Shown: piece after piece, positions 18,487 through 26,522 of the stretch
Layout: each line of letters opens with the position of its first letter
How positions within the stretch are numbered: position 1 is the first letter of the stretch
Source: Streptococcus sp. LPB0220
Lineage (GTDB): Bacteria; Bacillota; Bacilli; Lactobacillales; Streptococcaceae
Reading direction: 5' to 3'
Length of the DNA: 64,000 nucleotides
Assembly (NCBI RefSeq): GCF_008727815.1
Contig: NZ_CP044230.1
Coordinates: 852,001 to 916,000 of the forward strand
Notes under the pieces: generated by a model
Seen by the model: only the letters and a program-made list of their open reading frames with translations
What the model was told of the DNA's origin: nothing
The model's database searches: none
Made by a program: the position numbers and the translations under genes

Positions 18487-19764
18487 TTAGTTTATTGGAC
18501 TTGGTAAGAGAATTTCCGTTCGATAGTGGCTATTTTCTTTGAATCGCTTGATAGTTCCTTGGTATTCTTGTACTAGGGCATCAACGTTTCGCAAGCCCCA
18601 ACCATCTCTTTGACGTGTTTTACGAGTCTCTTGTTCCTGTTCATTAAAGGTATTGTTGATCGAAATAAATAGATTTTGTTGAAAATAACGTATATTCAGA
18701 GACAATGTTCTCTCTGATTTATCAGTCAATCGAAGACAGGCTGAAATACTATTATCCAAACAATTTCCTAAAATAACAGCTAGAACATCTGGCTGAATAG
18801 ATAGTTCTTGTGGGATAAAGCAGTTAATATCCAATTCAATTTCATCTTCCACATCGTGCAGTTTTTGATTCAGTAAATAATTAACCGTTGGATTTTTGGA
18901 GTAAAAGGTTTGTTTTCCTGAAATACTATCGGTTAACGACTGAAGGTACTCTCTAGCCTCATCAGGATTTTCTTCTAGAAGTGCCAAGAGGGTTAAATGT
19001 TTATTTTTTAAGTCATGCCGAAGACTTTGCAATCGTTGGTATTCTTCTTGAGACTGCTGTGTTTCTCTTAATTGGAATTGAAGTTGTTCTTTATCTAATT
19101 TATTTTGATAATAAGCGTGCTGTTGTTGAGAAAGATGTAAGGTAAAATACAGCGAGGAAAACGACAATACAATAAGAGACAAGAGTGAAATGACAGAAAG
19201 ATAATCTGGTCCAAATACTTGCCCTTGAATAGCAGATACAGTAAAGGCAAAAATAATCGATAAAATCGGCACGATAAATTGATAAAGCCAATTTCTTCTA
19301 GATGTTGCCATGCTTAACTTTTGATGTGTTCGAAATAGCTGTCGAAGAACAAGAGTGATCACAGTTGAAAAAAGAAAACTGATGGCAAGGTAACCACTAA
19401 TCAGTTCTAAATTTTTCGATACTTTTGACAGTGGAAGAAATAGTTGGATAGCTTGATTGAGGACAGCTCCGGCTAATAATGTCAGGCTTGTTTGTAAGAA
19501 TATCCAAAAGGAAGAATCACGAAAGGAGTAGCCAAAATAGAGTCCTACAAGAGAGGATTCTACAATACTCAGGAAGAGATTGCTAACTAAAAAAACGCGA
19601 CTTTCTAAAAATAGAAACACAAGAGCCACATGAAAAAGAAAGCAACAACAAAGGACTAGAAGTATCTCTTTTGAATGTTTACTTTTGGATATTGGCCTAT
19701 AAAATAAAACACTTGCTAGAAATAAGTCAAACAAGATACTAATAATCCGAAATCCTATTAGCAT
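18487..19764 (-). CDS. GHKL sensor histidine kinase (AgrC/ComD/BlpH-type, HPK10)
   Basis: 425-residue membrane kinase. The N-terminal ~200 residues contain six or seven transmembrane segments, as in peptide-pheromone receptors. The phosphoacceptor box is LRHDLKNK (~250), the N box NCLDNSISA (~340) and the G box GWGLRNVD (~395). This arrangement is typical of kinases that sense secreted peptides and pair with LytTR regulators. It is translated from ATG 19764, which overlaps the response regulator stop by one base. The ligand is unknown; a candidate peptide gene lies across the divergent promoter at the end of the ABC operon (22276-22350). Confidence 0.9.
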   Translation of the reverse strand: MLIGFRIISILFDLFLASVLFYRPISKSKHSKEILLVLCCCFLFHVALVFLFLESRVFLVSNLFLSIVESSLVGLYFGYSFRDSSFWIFLQTSLTLLAGAVLNQAIQLFLPLSKVSKNLELISGYLAISFLFSTVITLVLRQLFRTHQKLSMATSRRNWLYQFIVPILSIIFAFTVSAIQGQVFGPDYLSVISLLSLIVLSFSSLYFTLHLSQQQHAYYQNKLDKEQLQFQLRETQQSQEEYQRLQSLRHDLKNKHLTLLALLEENPDEAREYLQSLTDSISGKQTFYSKNPTVNYLLNQKLHDVEDEIELDINCFIPQELSIQPDVLAVILGNCLDNSISACLRLTDKSERTLSLNIRYFQQNLFISINNTFNEQEQETRKTRQRDGWGLRNVDALVQEYQGTIKRFKENSHYRTEILLPSPIN

Positions 19765-20474
19765 TAGAAATTCCTTTCACTGAGATAGTTATAGTATTTT
19801 TCTTTAAAAGAAGACTGGAACTTACGACTAATTGGAAGTGAATGCTCCTCGGTTCCATTGAGCAAAATAGTTACTGTTTTCGCATCAAAATCTTTGATAT
19901 ATTTGGGATTTACAATATAAGAAGCATGAATTTGAATAAAATAATCAGGTAGTTTATCTAAAATTTCTTGAGTTTTCAGTAAGGACTTATAGGTATCTGC
20001 CAGTGTGTAAATAAAAACGGAACGCTTATCTTTCTCAAAATAGGTAATGTCACTTAAAGGAATAGAGTAACTTTGTTTTCCAAATGAGAAGTTAAAGATG
20101 GTTTGTCCTAAATCTAAATAACGCAAGATCCTATCTAATACCTTATTTAACCTTTGGGGTTCAATGGGTTTTACTAAGTAATCAAAAGTCTGTACTTCAA
20201 ATACTTGTTCCATGTAATCACGATAGCTGGTCACAAAAATAATGGGGATAAAAGGATTGAACTGACGAATTTCACGTGCAAGGTCAATTCCAGTAATTTG
20301 TGGCATATCAATATCCAAAAAAACACAATGTGTATCACTTGTTAACTGTTCTAGCATTTTTTGTGGATTTGTATATAGTTTTGTTTCTACAGGAACCTTG
20401 TCGTAAGAAAGTAAATACTGTTCTAACTGACTAGCATCTCTAGTTGAGTCATCACAAATAACGACGTTTAACAT
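19764..20474 (-). CDS. LytTR-family response regulator
   Basis: 236 residues. The receiver domain has acidic pair D8/D9, phosphoacceptor D54 in FLDIDMP, and switch residues in FVTSY and the K of YLVKP. The C-terminal LytTR DNA-binding domain runs ~135-236, with FEKDKRSVFIYT and the IHASYIVN strand motif. AAGGGGGA precedes the ATG at good spacing. It is cotranscribed with the kinase and diverges from an ABC transporter operon whose promoter region holds three LytTR-type direct repeats. Confidence 0.92.
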   Translation of the reverse strand: MLNVVICDDSTRDASQLEQYLLSYDKVPVETKLYTNPQKMLEQLTSDTHCVFLDIDMPQITGIDLAREIRQFNPFIPIIFVTSYRDYMEQVFEVQTFDYLVKPIEPQRLNKVLDRILRYLDLGQTIFNFSFGKQSYSIPLSDITYFEKDKRSVFIYTLADTYKSLLKTQEILDKLPDYFIQIHASYIVNPKYIKDFDAKTVTILLNGTEEHSLPISRKFQSSFKEKYYNYLSERNF

Positions 20475-20497
20475 AAGTCCCCCTTATCAAATTGAGT

Positions 20498-20551
20498 TGG
20501 CTAATTATGACACTAAAATGGTAAATCATGACGTAAACCATGGAAAGTCAT
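20498..20551 (+). promoter_or_regulatory. Three direct repeats, probable LytTR regulator binding sites
   Basis: TGGCTAATTATGAC (20498), TGGTAAATCATGAC (20519) and TGGAAAGTCATATG (20541) start 21 and 22 bp apart, about two helical turns. That is the spacing of LytTR-box pairs. The third repeat ends just upstream of a -10-like TACAAT, so it occupies the -35 region of the ABC transporter promoter. Binding by the adjacent regulator is inferred. Confidence 0.7.
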
Positions 20552-20561
20552 ATGTTTATTA

Positions 20562-20567
20562 TACAAT
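20562..20567 (+). promoter_or_regulatory. -10-like element of the ABC transporter operon
   Basis: TACAAT at 20562-20567 with no recognisable -35. This fits a promoter that depends on an activator bound at the upstream repeats. Confidence 0.4.
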
Positions 20568-20622
20568 AATCTTATCAAAAATGAAGGAAGCTGGGAAAAT
20601 CTTCTCAGTCTTGAGTGATGAG

Positions 20623-21537
20623 ATGAAGACATTTGCGACACTGACTATTAAAGATTTGACAAAATCATTTGATAAGCAACATTTTGCTAATAATCATATT
20701 TCCTTAGAAATAGAAGCTGCTAAAATTACAGCCTTTTTAGGACACAATGGTGCTGGTAAGTCCACCCTCTTAAATCAAATGATTGGTTTTACCAAACCTG
20801 ATAAAGGAGACGTTTGCTATGGAGACATTTCTTTTGTACAGAATCGTAAACAAGCTCGCTCAATGATGAGCTATATGTCGCAACAGTATGCACCACTTGA
20901 GAAATTGACGGTGGAACAAAACATAGAAATGCTTGGAAGAATGAGAGGATTAAACACCTTAGATTTACAAAAAGAAATGGATCAGCTCTTAACCGACTTG
21001 GAAATTAAGGAGTACCGGGCAAAACAAGGAAAGGATCTCTCAGGCGGTTTAAAGCGTCTAACTTCTTTTGCAATGGCTTTAATCGGATCTCCGACCATCA
21101 TTCTTCTTGATGAACCGACAAATGATGTTGATCCAATACGTCGTGAAAAACAATGGCAATTATTACAGAAGCTGGCGCATAAAGGTCATACCATTATTAT
21201 CGTGACGCATAATCTTTTGGAAGTTGAAAAATATGCAGACAACTATGCCTTATTTAACCATGGGAAGTTAATCAAATCAGGCCCAGTTCAGCAAATAACC
21301 TATCAAAAGCAGTATCAAATCTCTTTTGAGTTTAGGAATGAAGATAGCTTAGCTCTATTTCAAGATTATACCATCATCAATGGTTCGATTTGCCAGATTG
21401 AAATAGAAGAGGAGGAGTTAACAAGACTGCTACCAAAACTAACACAGGAATTGGATAGAAAGAATATTTTTAATCTGTCACTTACTCAGAAAAACGTATC
21501 CATTTCAGATCTTTATAGAGAGGAGTTGACAAACTGA
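20623..21537 (+). CDS. ABC transporter ATP-binding protein
   Basis: About 304-residue ATPase. Walker A is GHNGAGKST, the signature LSGGLKRL, Walker [11 protein letters not shown] and the H-loop VTHN. It belongs to the drug/peptide-export (ABC-2) type of ATPase and is paired with the permease immediately downstream. The start is uncertain. ATG 20623 gives the standard N-terminus (MKTFATLTIKDLTKSF), but ATG 20581 and the open frame back to 20497 have no better ribosome binding site. The context (LytTR two-component system, short ORF behind) suggests export of, or immunity to, a peptide; this is inference. Confidence 0.85.
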   Translation: MKTFATLTIKDLTKSFDKQHFANNHISLEIEAAKITAFLGHNGAGKSTLLNQMIGFTKPDKGDVCYGDISFVQNRKQARSMMSYMSQQYAPLEKLTVEQNIEMLGRMRGLNTLDLQKEMDQLLTDLEIKEYRAKQGKDLSGGLKRLTSFAMALIGSPTIILLDEPTNDVDPIRREKQWQLLQKLAHKGHTIIIVTHNLLEVEKYADNYALFNHGKLIKSGPVQQITYQKQYQISFEFRNEDSLALFQDYTIINGSICQIEIEEEELTRLLPKLTQELDRKNIFNLSLTQKNVSISDLYREELTN

Positions 21538-21538
21538 T

Positions 21539-22261
21539 ATGACTCAATTTTTTTACTTACTTCGTTGGAACTATCTTCGTCAAAAAAATCTATTTCTACT
21601 CTTTACACTAGCTCAGGTTCTGTTATCCATTTCACTTCTTTTTGGTTATCCACTAGTGATCGGTGAGATTGATACGACAGCTGCCTACTATCTCTCTTCT
21701 GGTTCAGTTCTGATAGGAATCATTTCTATTGGCTGTACGATCTCATCCCCTGTTATAGCAAATGCGAAGTCAGAAGGACATGTAGACTATGTACGAGCTC
21801 TTCCAATACCACGAATTCTGATTTCCTTAGCAGATCTTTGGATGTGGATGATAGCTATTTTGCCTGGAGTGTTCATTTCTGTCATACTGGGCTATTTTCG
21901 TTTTTCTGTCCACCTAAATGTATCTGTTCTGGCTGTTTTCATCCTATTTCTGATCTGTCTTACGATGATCAGTCTTGGATTTGCCATTGCCTATACTTTT
22001 TCTCCCAATATTGTCACGCTGATGTCTCAGTTGATTCTCATGATTGGTTTGATGTTTTCACCAATCATGTACCCAGCAAGTCGTCTTCCAGATTGGATAA
22101 ACCATCTCTATCATGTTCTTCCATTTGTCCCTTCTGTCAAACTCCTACGAGCTTGTGTCTATAGTCATGGTCACGTCTCATTTTTTGACTTCACTATTCT
22201 GATTATCTGGATTTTGCTAACACAGTTACTGATCTTGAGAGTTCTTTATAAGGAAAAATAA
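21539..22261 (+). CDS. ABC-2 type transporter permease
   Basis: 240-residue integral membrane protein with six predicted transmembrane segments and no soluble domain, typical of ABC-2 permeases. It starts 1 bp after the ATPase stop with GAGGAG upstream, so the two are translated together. No lanthipeptide or bacteriocin genes with recognisable leader motifs are adjacent. Confidence 0.85.
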   Translation: MTQFFYLLRWNYLRQKNLFLLFTLAQVLLSISLLFGYPLVIGEIDTTAAYYLSSGSVLIGIISIGCTISSPVIANAKSEGHVDYVRALPIPRILISLADLWMWMIAILPGVFISVILGYFRFSVHLNVSVLAVFILFLICLTMISLGFAIAYTFSPNIVTLMSQLILMIGLMFSPIMYPASRLPDWINHLYHVLPFVPSVKLLRACVYSHGHVSFFDFTILIIWILLTQLLILRVLYKEK

Positions 22262-22275
22262 AGGAAGGAGGATCT

Positions 22276-22350
22276 ATGTTTTTCATCATTAAAACAGTGT
22301 TCTCTTTAAAAGGAGTTCAATTGAAAAGATTTATACATGTTTCCCCATAA
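22276..22350 (+). CDS. Candidate 24-residue peptide at the end of the ABC operon
   Basis: ATG 22276 to TAA 22350, sequence start MFFIIKTVFSLKGV and end FIHVSP. It is preceded by AAGGAAGGAGG at ideal spacing, one of the best ribosome binding sites in the window. It sits 14 bp after the permease gene and directly before a terminator, so it would be the last cistron of the operon. The N-terminus is hydrophobic, and three Lys and one Arg are spread along the peptide; there is no double-glycine leader. Could be a signalling peptide, a small toxin or a regulatory leader; expression is unproven. Confidence 0.5.
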   Translation: MFFIIKTVFSLKGVQLKRFIHVSP

Positions 22351-22352
22351 CA

Positions 22353-22388
22353 AAAATCAACATCTGCGTTCAGATGTTGATTTTTTTA
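22353..22388. terminator. Bidirectional terminator
   Basis: AAAATCAACATCTG (22353-22366), a CGTT loop, CAGATGTTGATTTT (22371-22384) and more T. It lies between the ABC/peptide operon and convergent bioY. Confidence 0.9.
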
Positions 22389-22413
22389 ATATATCCGCTA
22401 ATCCCTTTGTATC

Positions 22414-22947
22414 TTATTTGAAATACCAGTGGTGTTTGAGACTGGCAAAAATCGCCTTGCTGGTGATCGTGATGATGACCAGTTTGATGAGGTCGGCAAG
22501 GATAAAGGGAGCAACGACCAAAGTAAATGCTTTTTGGAGATCGGTATGCGTGACCAGCATAAAGCCGATAGCTCCTGACACAAAGAGGAGAGCACTACTG
22601 AGGAGATTGGCCAAAAAGATAGTGAAAATGCTGGATTTAGCATTGGTAAATAGAGACGTGATCCATGCTCGGAATGGGAAGAAGAGGAGGAAACCAGCAG
22701 TAGGACCAAGGAAATGTGAAGCACCACCAGCACCTCCGGCAAATACTGGAAAACCTAAGAAGCCTAAAAGCAGGTAAAGACAGACTGTGACAAAGGCATG
22801 GCTGGGTTTATAGATGGTCCCGATGATCCCGATCATGAGTGTCTGTAGGGTCAAAGGAATTGGACCAAATGGAATGGTGAATTGAGATAGGACGGAGATC
22901 ATGGCCACTCCAATGGAGATGAGAACTAAGGGAAAGATTTTCTTCAT
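22414..22947 (-). CDS. bioY: Biotin transporter BioY (ECF S-component)
   Basis: 177-residue membrane protein with six transmembrane segments. It has the BioY signatures FGPIPLTLQT (~residues 27-36) and GAGGASHFLGPTAGFL (~71-86). It binds biotin and uses the shared ECF energy-coupling module, or works alone. It is a monocistronic minus-strand gene with a consensus promoter and a BirA-like operator immediately upstream. Confidence 0.95.
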   Translation of the reverse strand: MKKIFPLVLISIGVAMISVLSQFTIPFGPIPLTLQTLMIGIIGTIYKPSHAFVTVCLYLLLGFLGFPVFAGGAGGASHFLGPTAGFLLFFPFRAWITSLFTNAKSSIFTIFLANLLSSALLFVSGAIGFMLVTHTDLQKAFTLVVAPFILADLIKLVIITITSKAIFASLKHHWYFK

Positions 22948-22950
22948 AAC

Positions 22951-22980
22951 AGTTAACCTCGTATTTATTTTATGGTAACT
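22951..22980 (-). promoter_or_regulatory. Probable BirA operator of bioY
   Basis: On the minus strand AGTTACC and GGTTAACT are separated by exactly 15 bp, matching the inverted half-sites and 14-15-bp spacer of biotin-repressor operators. The site covers the expected transcription start, between the -10 element and the start codon. Confidence 0.65.
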
Positions 22981-23009
22981 ATTCTACAATAAGGGGCTCA
23001 ACCTGTCAA
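22981..23009 (-). promoter_or_regulatory. bioY promoter
   Basis: Minus strand TTGACA (23004-23009 on the plus strand), exactly 17 bp, then TAGAAT (22981-22986): a near-consensus vegetative promoter. Confidence 0.8.
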
Positions 23010-23033
23010 TAGCCCACACTTGTTTTAGGATTT

Positions 23034-23077
23034 TTTAAGTAAAAATTTAGGCAGGCTTAAGACTCCTGAAGTATAAT
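23034..23077 (+). promoter_or_regulatory. Promoter with three CiaR-type repeats
   Basis: TTTAAG (23034-23039), ATTTAG (23045-23050) and CTTAAG (23056-23061) are each separated by 5 bp, an 11-bp period. Then come 10 bp and TATAAT (23072-23077). CiaR sites are TTTAAG repeats spaced by 5 bp, placed about 10 bp before the -10 element. The architecture fits, with imperfect second and third units. It would drive the gene at 23154 and could feed into ciaRH. Confidence 0.7.
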
Positions 23078-23153
23078 CGCTTTACTAAAGGATCGAGCTC
23101 CCTTTAAATTTTTAAAAGACAAGTGCTTGTACAAAAAGATAAAAGGTAAAAAG

Positions 23154-23693
23154 ATGAATCAAAAAGAAACAAAACAAGTAGTCGAAACGCAAGAATCCAA
23201 AGAAAAAATGGTTGTCCTAAAACGAAGTCCTAAGTGGTGGATTGGCATGGCAGCAGTTGGTGGATTGTTAGTTGGTGCTGGAAGCGGCTTTGGTGTCGGT
23301 GTCATCGCCTCTCAATCCTCCAATAACCAACAATTTTCTCAACCGGTCCAAACGGGTCAGAACCAAGGATCCAATCAGCAACAAAATAGTCAAAATAGCC
23401 ATGTTTCACAAGGAAACCAGCAAAATGGTGGCCCACAGGATGGCGGTCCTCAAAGCGGTGGTCCACAAGGTGGTGGCCAAGGACAAGGCGGCCCACAAGG
23501 TGGCGGTCCGGGTCAAATGCCACAAGAAGGCAATGGTGGCCCACAAGGGAATGATCCAGATAATGGCATGAACCAATCTGGCGGACAAGAAGGGAACCAG
23601 GGGTTCTCTAAAAAGTCCAATAAGAAGAATTCAAAAAATAAAAACAAGACGAGTGACAGTCAAAGTAACAAAGAAAACACGACAAACTCATAG
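23154..23693 (+). CDS. Gly/Gln/Pro-rich single-pass membrane or secreted protein
   Basis: About 179 residues; not a family I recognise. Residues 1-28 are charged and cytoplasmic. One glycine-rich transmembrane segment (~29-52, WWIGMAAVGGLLVGAGSGFG) follows. The rest is low-complexity: Gln/Asn/Ser-rich, then repeats of the type GGPQ and GGG (~95-140), then a Lys/Asn/Ser tail. No sortase motif. ATG 23154 follows a weak AAAAGG site; the open frame extends to a TTG at 23127. It lies directly upstream of ciaR behind CiaR-like boxes, so it is probably a CiaR-controlled surface protein; this is inferred. Confidence 0.75.
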   Translation: MNQKETKQVVETQESKEKMVVLKRSPKWWIGMAAVGGLLVGAGSGFGVGVIASQSSNNQQFSQPVQTGQNQGSNQQQNSQNSHVSQGNQQNGGPQDGGPQSGGPQGGGQGQGGPQGGGPGQMPQEGNGGPQGNDPDNGMNQSGGQEGNQGFSKKSNKKNSKNKNKTSDSQSNKENTTNS

Positions 23694-23767
23694 AATTAGC
23701 CTTCCTCAGGCAGGCTGAATTTGATCATAAAACCAGGTTCTAAACTATAGGAAATGAAGGGAAGTCG

Positions 23768-23776
23768 TGTTATAAT
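23768..23776 (+). promoter_or_regulatory. Extended -10 promoter of ciaRH
   Basis: TGTTATAAT at 23768-23776, 52 bp upstream of the ciaR ATG. It gives ciaRH a promoter independent of the upstream gene. Confidence 0.65.
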
Positions 23777-23828
23777 GGTTAAGAATAGATTAGAAAGACT
23801 CACTCACGAAAGAGAAGAGGATACGACA

Positions 23829-24509
23829 ATGATTAAAATTCTATTGGTCGAAGATGACCTTGGTTTATCAAATTCAGTATTTGATTTTTTAGATGATTTT
23901 GCGGACGTTATGCAGGTCTTTGACGGAGAAGAAGGTCTTTATGAAGCAGAAAGTGGCATCTATGATTTGATTTTGCTGGACCTCATGCTTCCTGAAAAAG
24001 ACGGTTTCCATGTCTTGAAAGAATTGCGTGAAAAAGGCGTGACAACCCCTGTTTTAATCATGACAGCTAAAGAAAGCCTGGATGACAAGGGACACGGCTT
24101 TGAGCTAGGGGCAGACGATTACCTCACCAAGCCTTTCTACCTGGAAGAGCTTAAGATGCGGATTCAAGCCCTCTTGAAGCGCTCAGGAAAGGTCAATGAA
24201 AATACCCTTAATTATGGCAATTTGAAGGTCAACTTATCTACCAATTCGACTTACGTGGACGATAAGGAAGTGGAACTTCTTGGGAAGGAATTTGATCTCT
24301 TGGTCTACTTCCTTCAAAACCAAAATGTCATCCTTCCAAAGACACAGATTTTCGATCGCCTTTGGGGCTTTGACAGTGATACGACCATCTCTGTTGTTGA
24401 AGTCTATGTTTCAAAAATCCGTAAGAAATTAAAAGGTACCGATTTCGTTGAGAGCTTGCAAACATTGCGCAGTGTGGGGTATATCTTAAAAGATGCTAAC
24501 CAGAATTAA
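23829..24509 (+). CDS. ciaR: Response regulator CiaR
   Basis: 226-residue OmpR-family regulator. The receiver has the acidic pocket E8/D9/D10, phosphoacceptor D51 in LILLDLMLP and the K of LTKPFY. The C-terminal winged-helix domain spans ~125-222. The sequence is very close to pneumococcal CiaR ([16 protein letters not shown] onward). It controls competence, cell-wall stress and small csRNAs. ATG 23829 is chosen because upstream in-frame codons give a non-family extension. Its end overlaps ciaH by 17 bp. Confidence 0.97.
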   Translation: MIKILLVEDDLGLSNSVFDFLDDFADVMQVFDGEEGLYEAESGIYDLILLDLMLPEKDGFHVLKELREKGVTTPVLIMTAKESLDDKGHGFELGADDYLTKPFYLEELKMRIQALLKRSGKVNENTLNYGNLKVNLSTNSTYVDDKEVELLGKEFDLLVYFLQNQNVILPKTQIFDRLWGFDSDTTISVVEVYVSKIRKKLKGTDFVESLQTLRSVGYILKDANQN

Positions 24510-25854
24510 GAAAACTGTCGGAGAAGATGATTTTTCCTACTTCATCCGATATTTTGGGCTCTTTACTTTGATATTCTCAGCCATGACCCTGATTATCATC
24601 CAGGTCATGCGCTCGAGTCTCTATACAACGGTCGATGAAAACCTCAAGACTCTCAGTCAGGATCCATACTCACTTGTAGCGATTGCTTATCGAGACCAGC
24701 GACAGTCAAATACCAAAGGAGATGATAATGATCATGAGATGATGATCCCAGATCATGATAAATCAGAACCTAAAGGGGATGTCACATCCAATACCACTGT
24801 TGTTTTGCTCAATAAAAAATATGAAAACTTGACAACCGGTAATGGGTTTTTAAACTTCAAAACGGTGACGTTTGGTCGAAAGCTCCTCAACAAGGTTTCC
24901 CAGCTTCAAATTACAAATAGCTATGGGAAAAAAGAAAGTTACCGGGCTTATATGGCAGAGTTGAGTTTATCTGATGATGAAAGTGATAGTGATATCAAGT
25001 ATGCGGTTGTCATGACCAATATCAGTCAGCTAGAGCAGACCAGTGAAGAGCACGAAAGCCAAATCGCCCTTGTCATGATCTGCTTCTGGGGAATCTCTTT
25101 ATTCGCTAGTCTCTTCTTAGCACGTCTCAGCGTCAAGCCCCTTCTTGAGAGTATGCAAAAGCAAAAGGCTTTCGTGGAAAATGCTTCCCATGAGTTGCGG
25201 ACGCCTTTAGCAGTTCTGCAAAATCGCCTCGAAACGCTTTTTAGAAAGCCTGAAGCGACCATTATGGAATCGAGTGAGAATATTGCATCCAGCTTGGATG
25301 AAGTTCGAAATATGAAGCTCTTGACTACCAACCTTCTTAACATTGCCCGAAGAGATGACGGCTTGAAGCCGGAGATGGAAGATATCGAACCAAGCTTTTT
25401 CGATCAGACCTTCTCGAATTTTGAGATCATTGCGGAAGAAAATGATAAACTCTTCCGAGGAGACAATCAGGTGGACAAAGTCATTTGTTCTGATAGAACG
25501 CTCCTCAAGCAATTGATGACCATTCTCTATGACAATGCCTTGAAATATACCGATGAAGATGGCGAGATCCAGTTTGAAGTCCAGTTGAAGGATAAAAATC
25601 TTCTTTTGAGAGTACTGGATAATGGTCCAGGGATTCGAGATGAGGATAAGAAACGGATTTTTGATCGTTTTTACCGGGTCGACAAGGCCAGAACCCGTCA
25701 GAAAGGTGGATTTGGTTTGGGGTTATCCCTCGCTAAGCAGATTGTAGAAGCCTTTAAAGGGACCATTCAAGTCAAAGATAATAAACCAAAAGGGACCATC
25801 TTTGAAGTGAAATTATCCATTAAGACGGAAAGTCGTAAAAAAAATCGTTCATAA
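24493..25854 (+). CDS. ciaH: Sensor histidine kinase CiaH
   Basis: 453 residues. Two transmembrane segments (~18-38 and ~185-205) flank an extracellular domain that carries an acidic/His-rich stretch ([13 protein letters not shown]). The H box is [13 protein letters not shown] (~225). The N box (DNALKYT), G1 box (DNGPGI) and G2 box ([10 protein letters not shown]) are intact. Cognate kinase of CiaR, overlapping its gene. The poorly conserved extracellular domain is usual for CiaH. Confidence 0.96.
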   Translation: MLTRIKKTVGEDDFSYFIRYFGLFTLIFSAMTLIIIQVMRSSLYTTVDENLKTLSQDPYSLVAIAYRDQRQSNTKGDDNDHEMMIPDHDKSEPKGDVTSNTTVVLLNKKYENLTTGNGFLNFKTVTFGRKLLNKVSQLQITNSYGKKESYRAYMAELSLSDDESDSDIKYAVVMTNISQLEQTSEEHESQIALVMICFWGISLFASLFLARLSVKPLLESMQKQKAFVENASHELRTPLAVLQNRLETLFRKPEATIMESSENIASSLDEVRNMKLLTTNLLNIARRDDGLKPEMEDIEPSFFDQTFSNFEIIAEENDKLFRGDNQVDKVICSDRTLLKQLMTILYDNALKYTDEDGEIQFEVQLKDKNLLLRVLDNGPGIRDEDKKRIFDRFYRVDKARTRQKGGFGLGLSLAKQIVEAFKGTIQVKDNKPKGTIFEVKLSIKTESRKKNRS

Positions 25855-25883
25855 TTTTTAAAAAATAGAAAAGAGGAAAACCT

Positions 25884-26264
25884 ATGAGTTCAAAAATGTT
25901 GCACACTTGCCTTCGTGTGGAAAACTTAGAAAAATCAATCGCTTTTTACCAAGATGCTTTTGGTTTTGAAGAAAAACGTCGGAAAGATTTCCCAGACTAT
26001 AAGTTTACGATTGTTTATTTGGCCTTGCCTGGAGATGACTATGAGCTGGAATTGACTTACAATTATGATCATGGTCCATATGTCATCGGAGATGGCTATG
26101 CTCACGTTGCCTTGAGTACTCCTGATCTAGAAGGTTTGAATGCGGAACACAAGGCTAAAGGCTATGAAGTGACAGAACCAAAAGGTCTTCCAGGGACGCA
26201 ACCGAATTACTATTTCGTTGTAGATCCGGATGGGTATAAAGTAGAAGTCATTCGCGAAAAATAA
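25884..26264 (+). CDS. gloA: Glyoxalase I / VOC-family protein
   Basis: 126-residue vicinal-oxygen-chelate protein. Metal ligands in the two beta-alpha-beta-beta-beta modules are His7 (MLHTCLRV), a Glu in YELELTYN, His in YAHVALS and Glu in YKVEVI. This is the full lactoylglutathione lyase set. It removes methylglyoxal if a suitable thiol is available. AGAGGAAAACCT precedes ATG 25884. Repeat copy B begins 18 bp after its stop. Confidence 0.85.
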   Translation: MSSKMLHTCLRVENLEKSIAFYQDAFGFEEKRRKDFPDYKFTIVYLALPGDDYELELTYNYDHGPYVIGDGYAHVALSTPDLEGLNAEHKAKGYEVTEPKGLPGTQPNYYFVVDPDGYKVEVIREK

Positions 26265-26282
26265 GAGGGATTAAAAATTAGG

Positions 26283-26464
26283 GGGCTGGGACAAAAGTCC
26301 TAGCCTCTCAATTATTTTTGGATTGTCGAGCAAGACGCAGTGGTTGAGTGGGCTCTACTACGCTGATTTCATCAGCTTTTACAGCCCTACTCAACTGTGC
26401 GGAGGTGGGACGACGAAATCGAATTCTAACGAATTACCGATTTCTGTCCCACTCTCTCTTTTTT
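26283..26464 (+). repeat. Intergenic repeat, copy B
   Basis: Near-identical to copy A from TGGGACAAAAGTCC (26287) to CTGTCCCACTCTC, followed by a T run. Here the inverted ends are imperfect (CTGGGACAAAA against TTCTGTCCCA). It lies between gloA and pgdA in the same orientation as both and probably terminates gloA transcription. The reading frame inside it is not considered a gene. Confidence 0.85.
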
Positions 26465-26507
26465 ATGAAACCATTTACAAAAAAGGAATGTTTTTTCGAG
26501 AGAAATT

Positions 26508-26516
26508 TGCTATAAT
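26508..26516 (+). promoter_or_regulatory. Extended -10 promoter of pgdA
   Basis: TGCTATAAT at 26508-26516. Only six bases separate the -10 element from the ATG at 26523, so the mRNA would start at or next to the start codon. Confidence 0.7.
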
Positions 26517-26522
26517 AAAGTT

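Noticed and set aside
23302..23588. Long minus-strand frames across the Gly/Gln-rich gene
   Set aside because: Frames opposite GGN/CCN-rich repeats stay open by composition. No ribosome binding sites or family features.
23701..23730. Terminator between the Gly/Gln-rich gene and ciaR
   Set aside because: AGCCT/AGGCT pairing is short, with no T run, so read-through into ciaRH is more likely.
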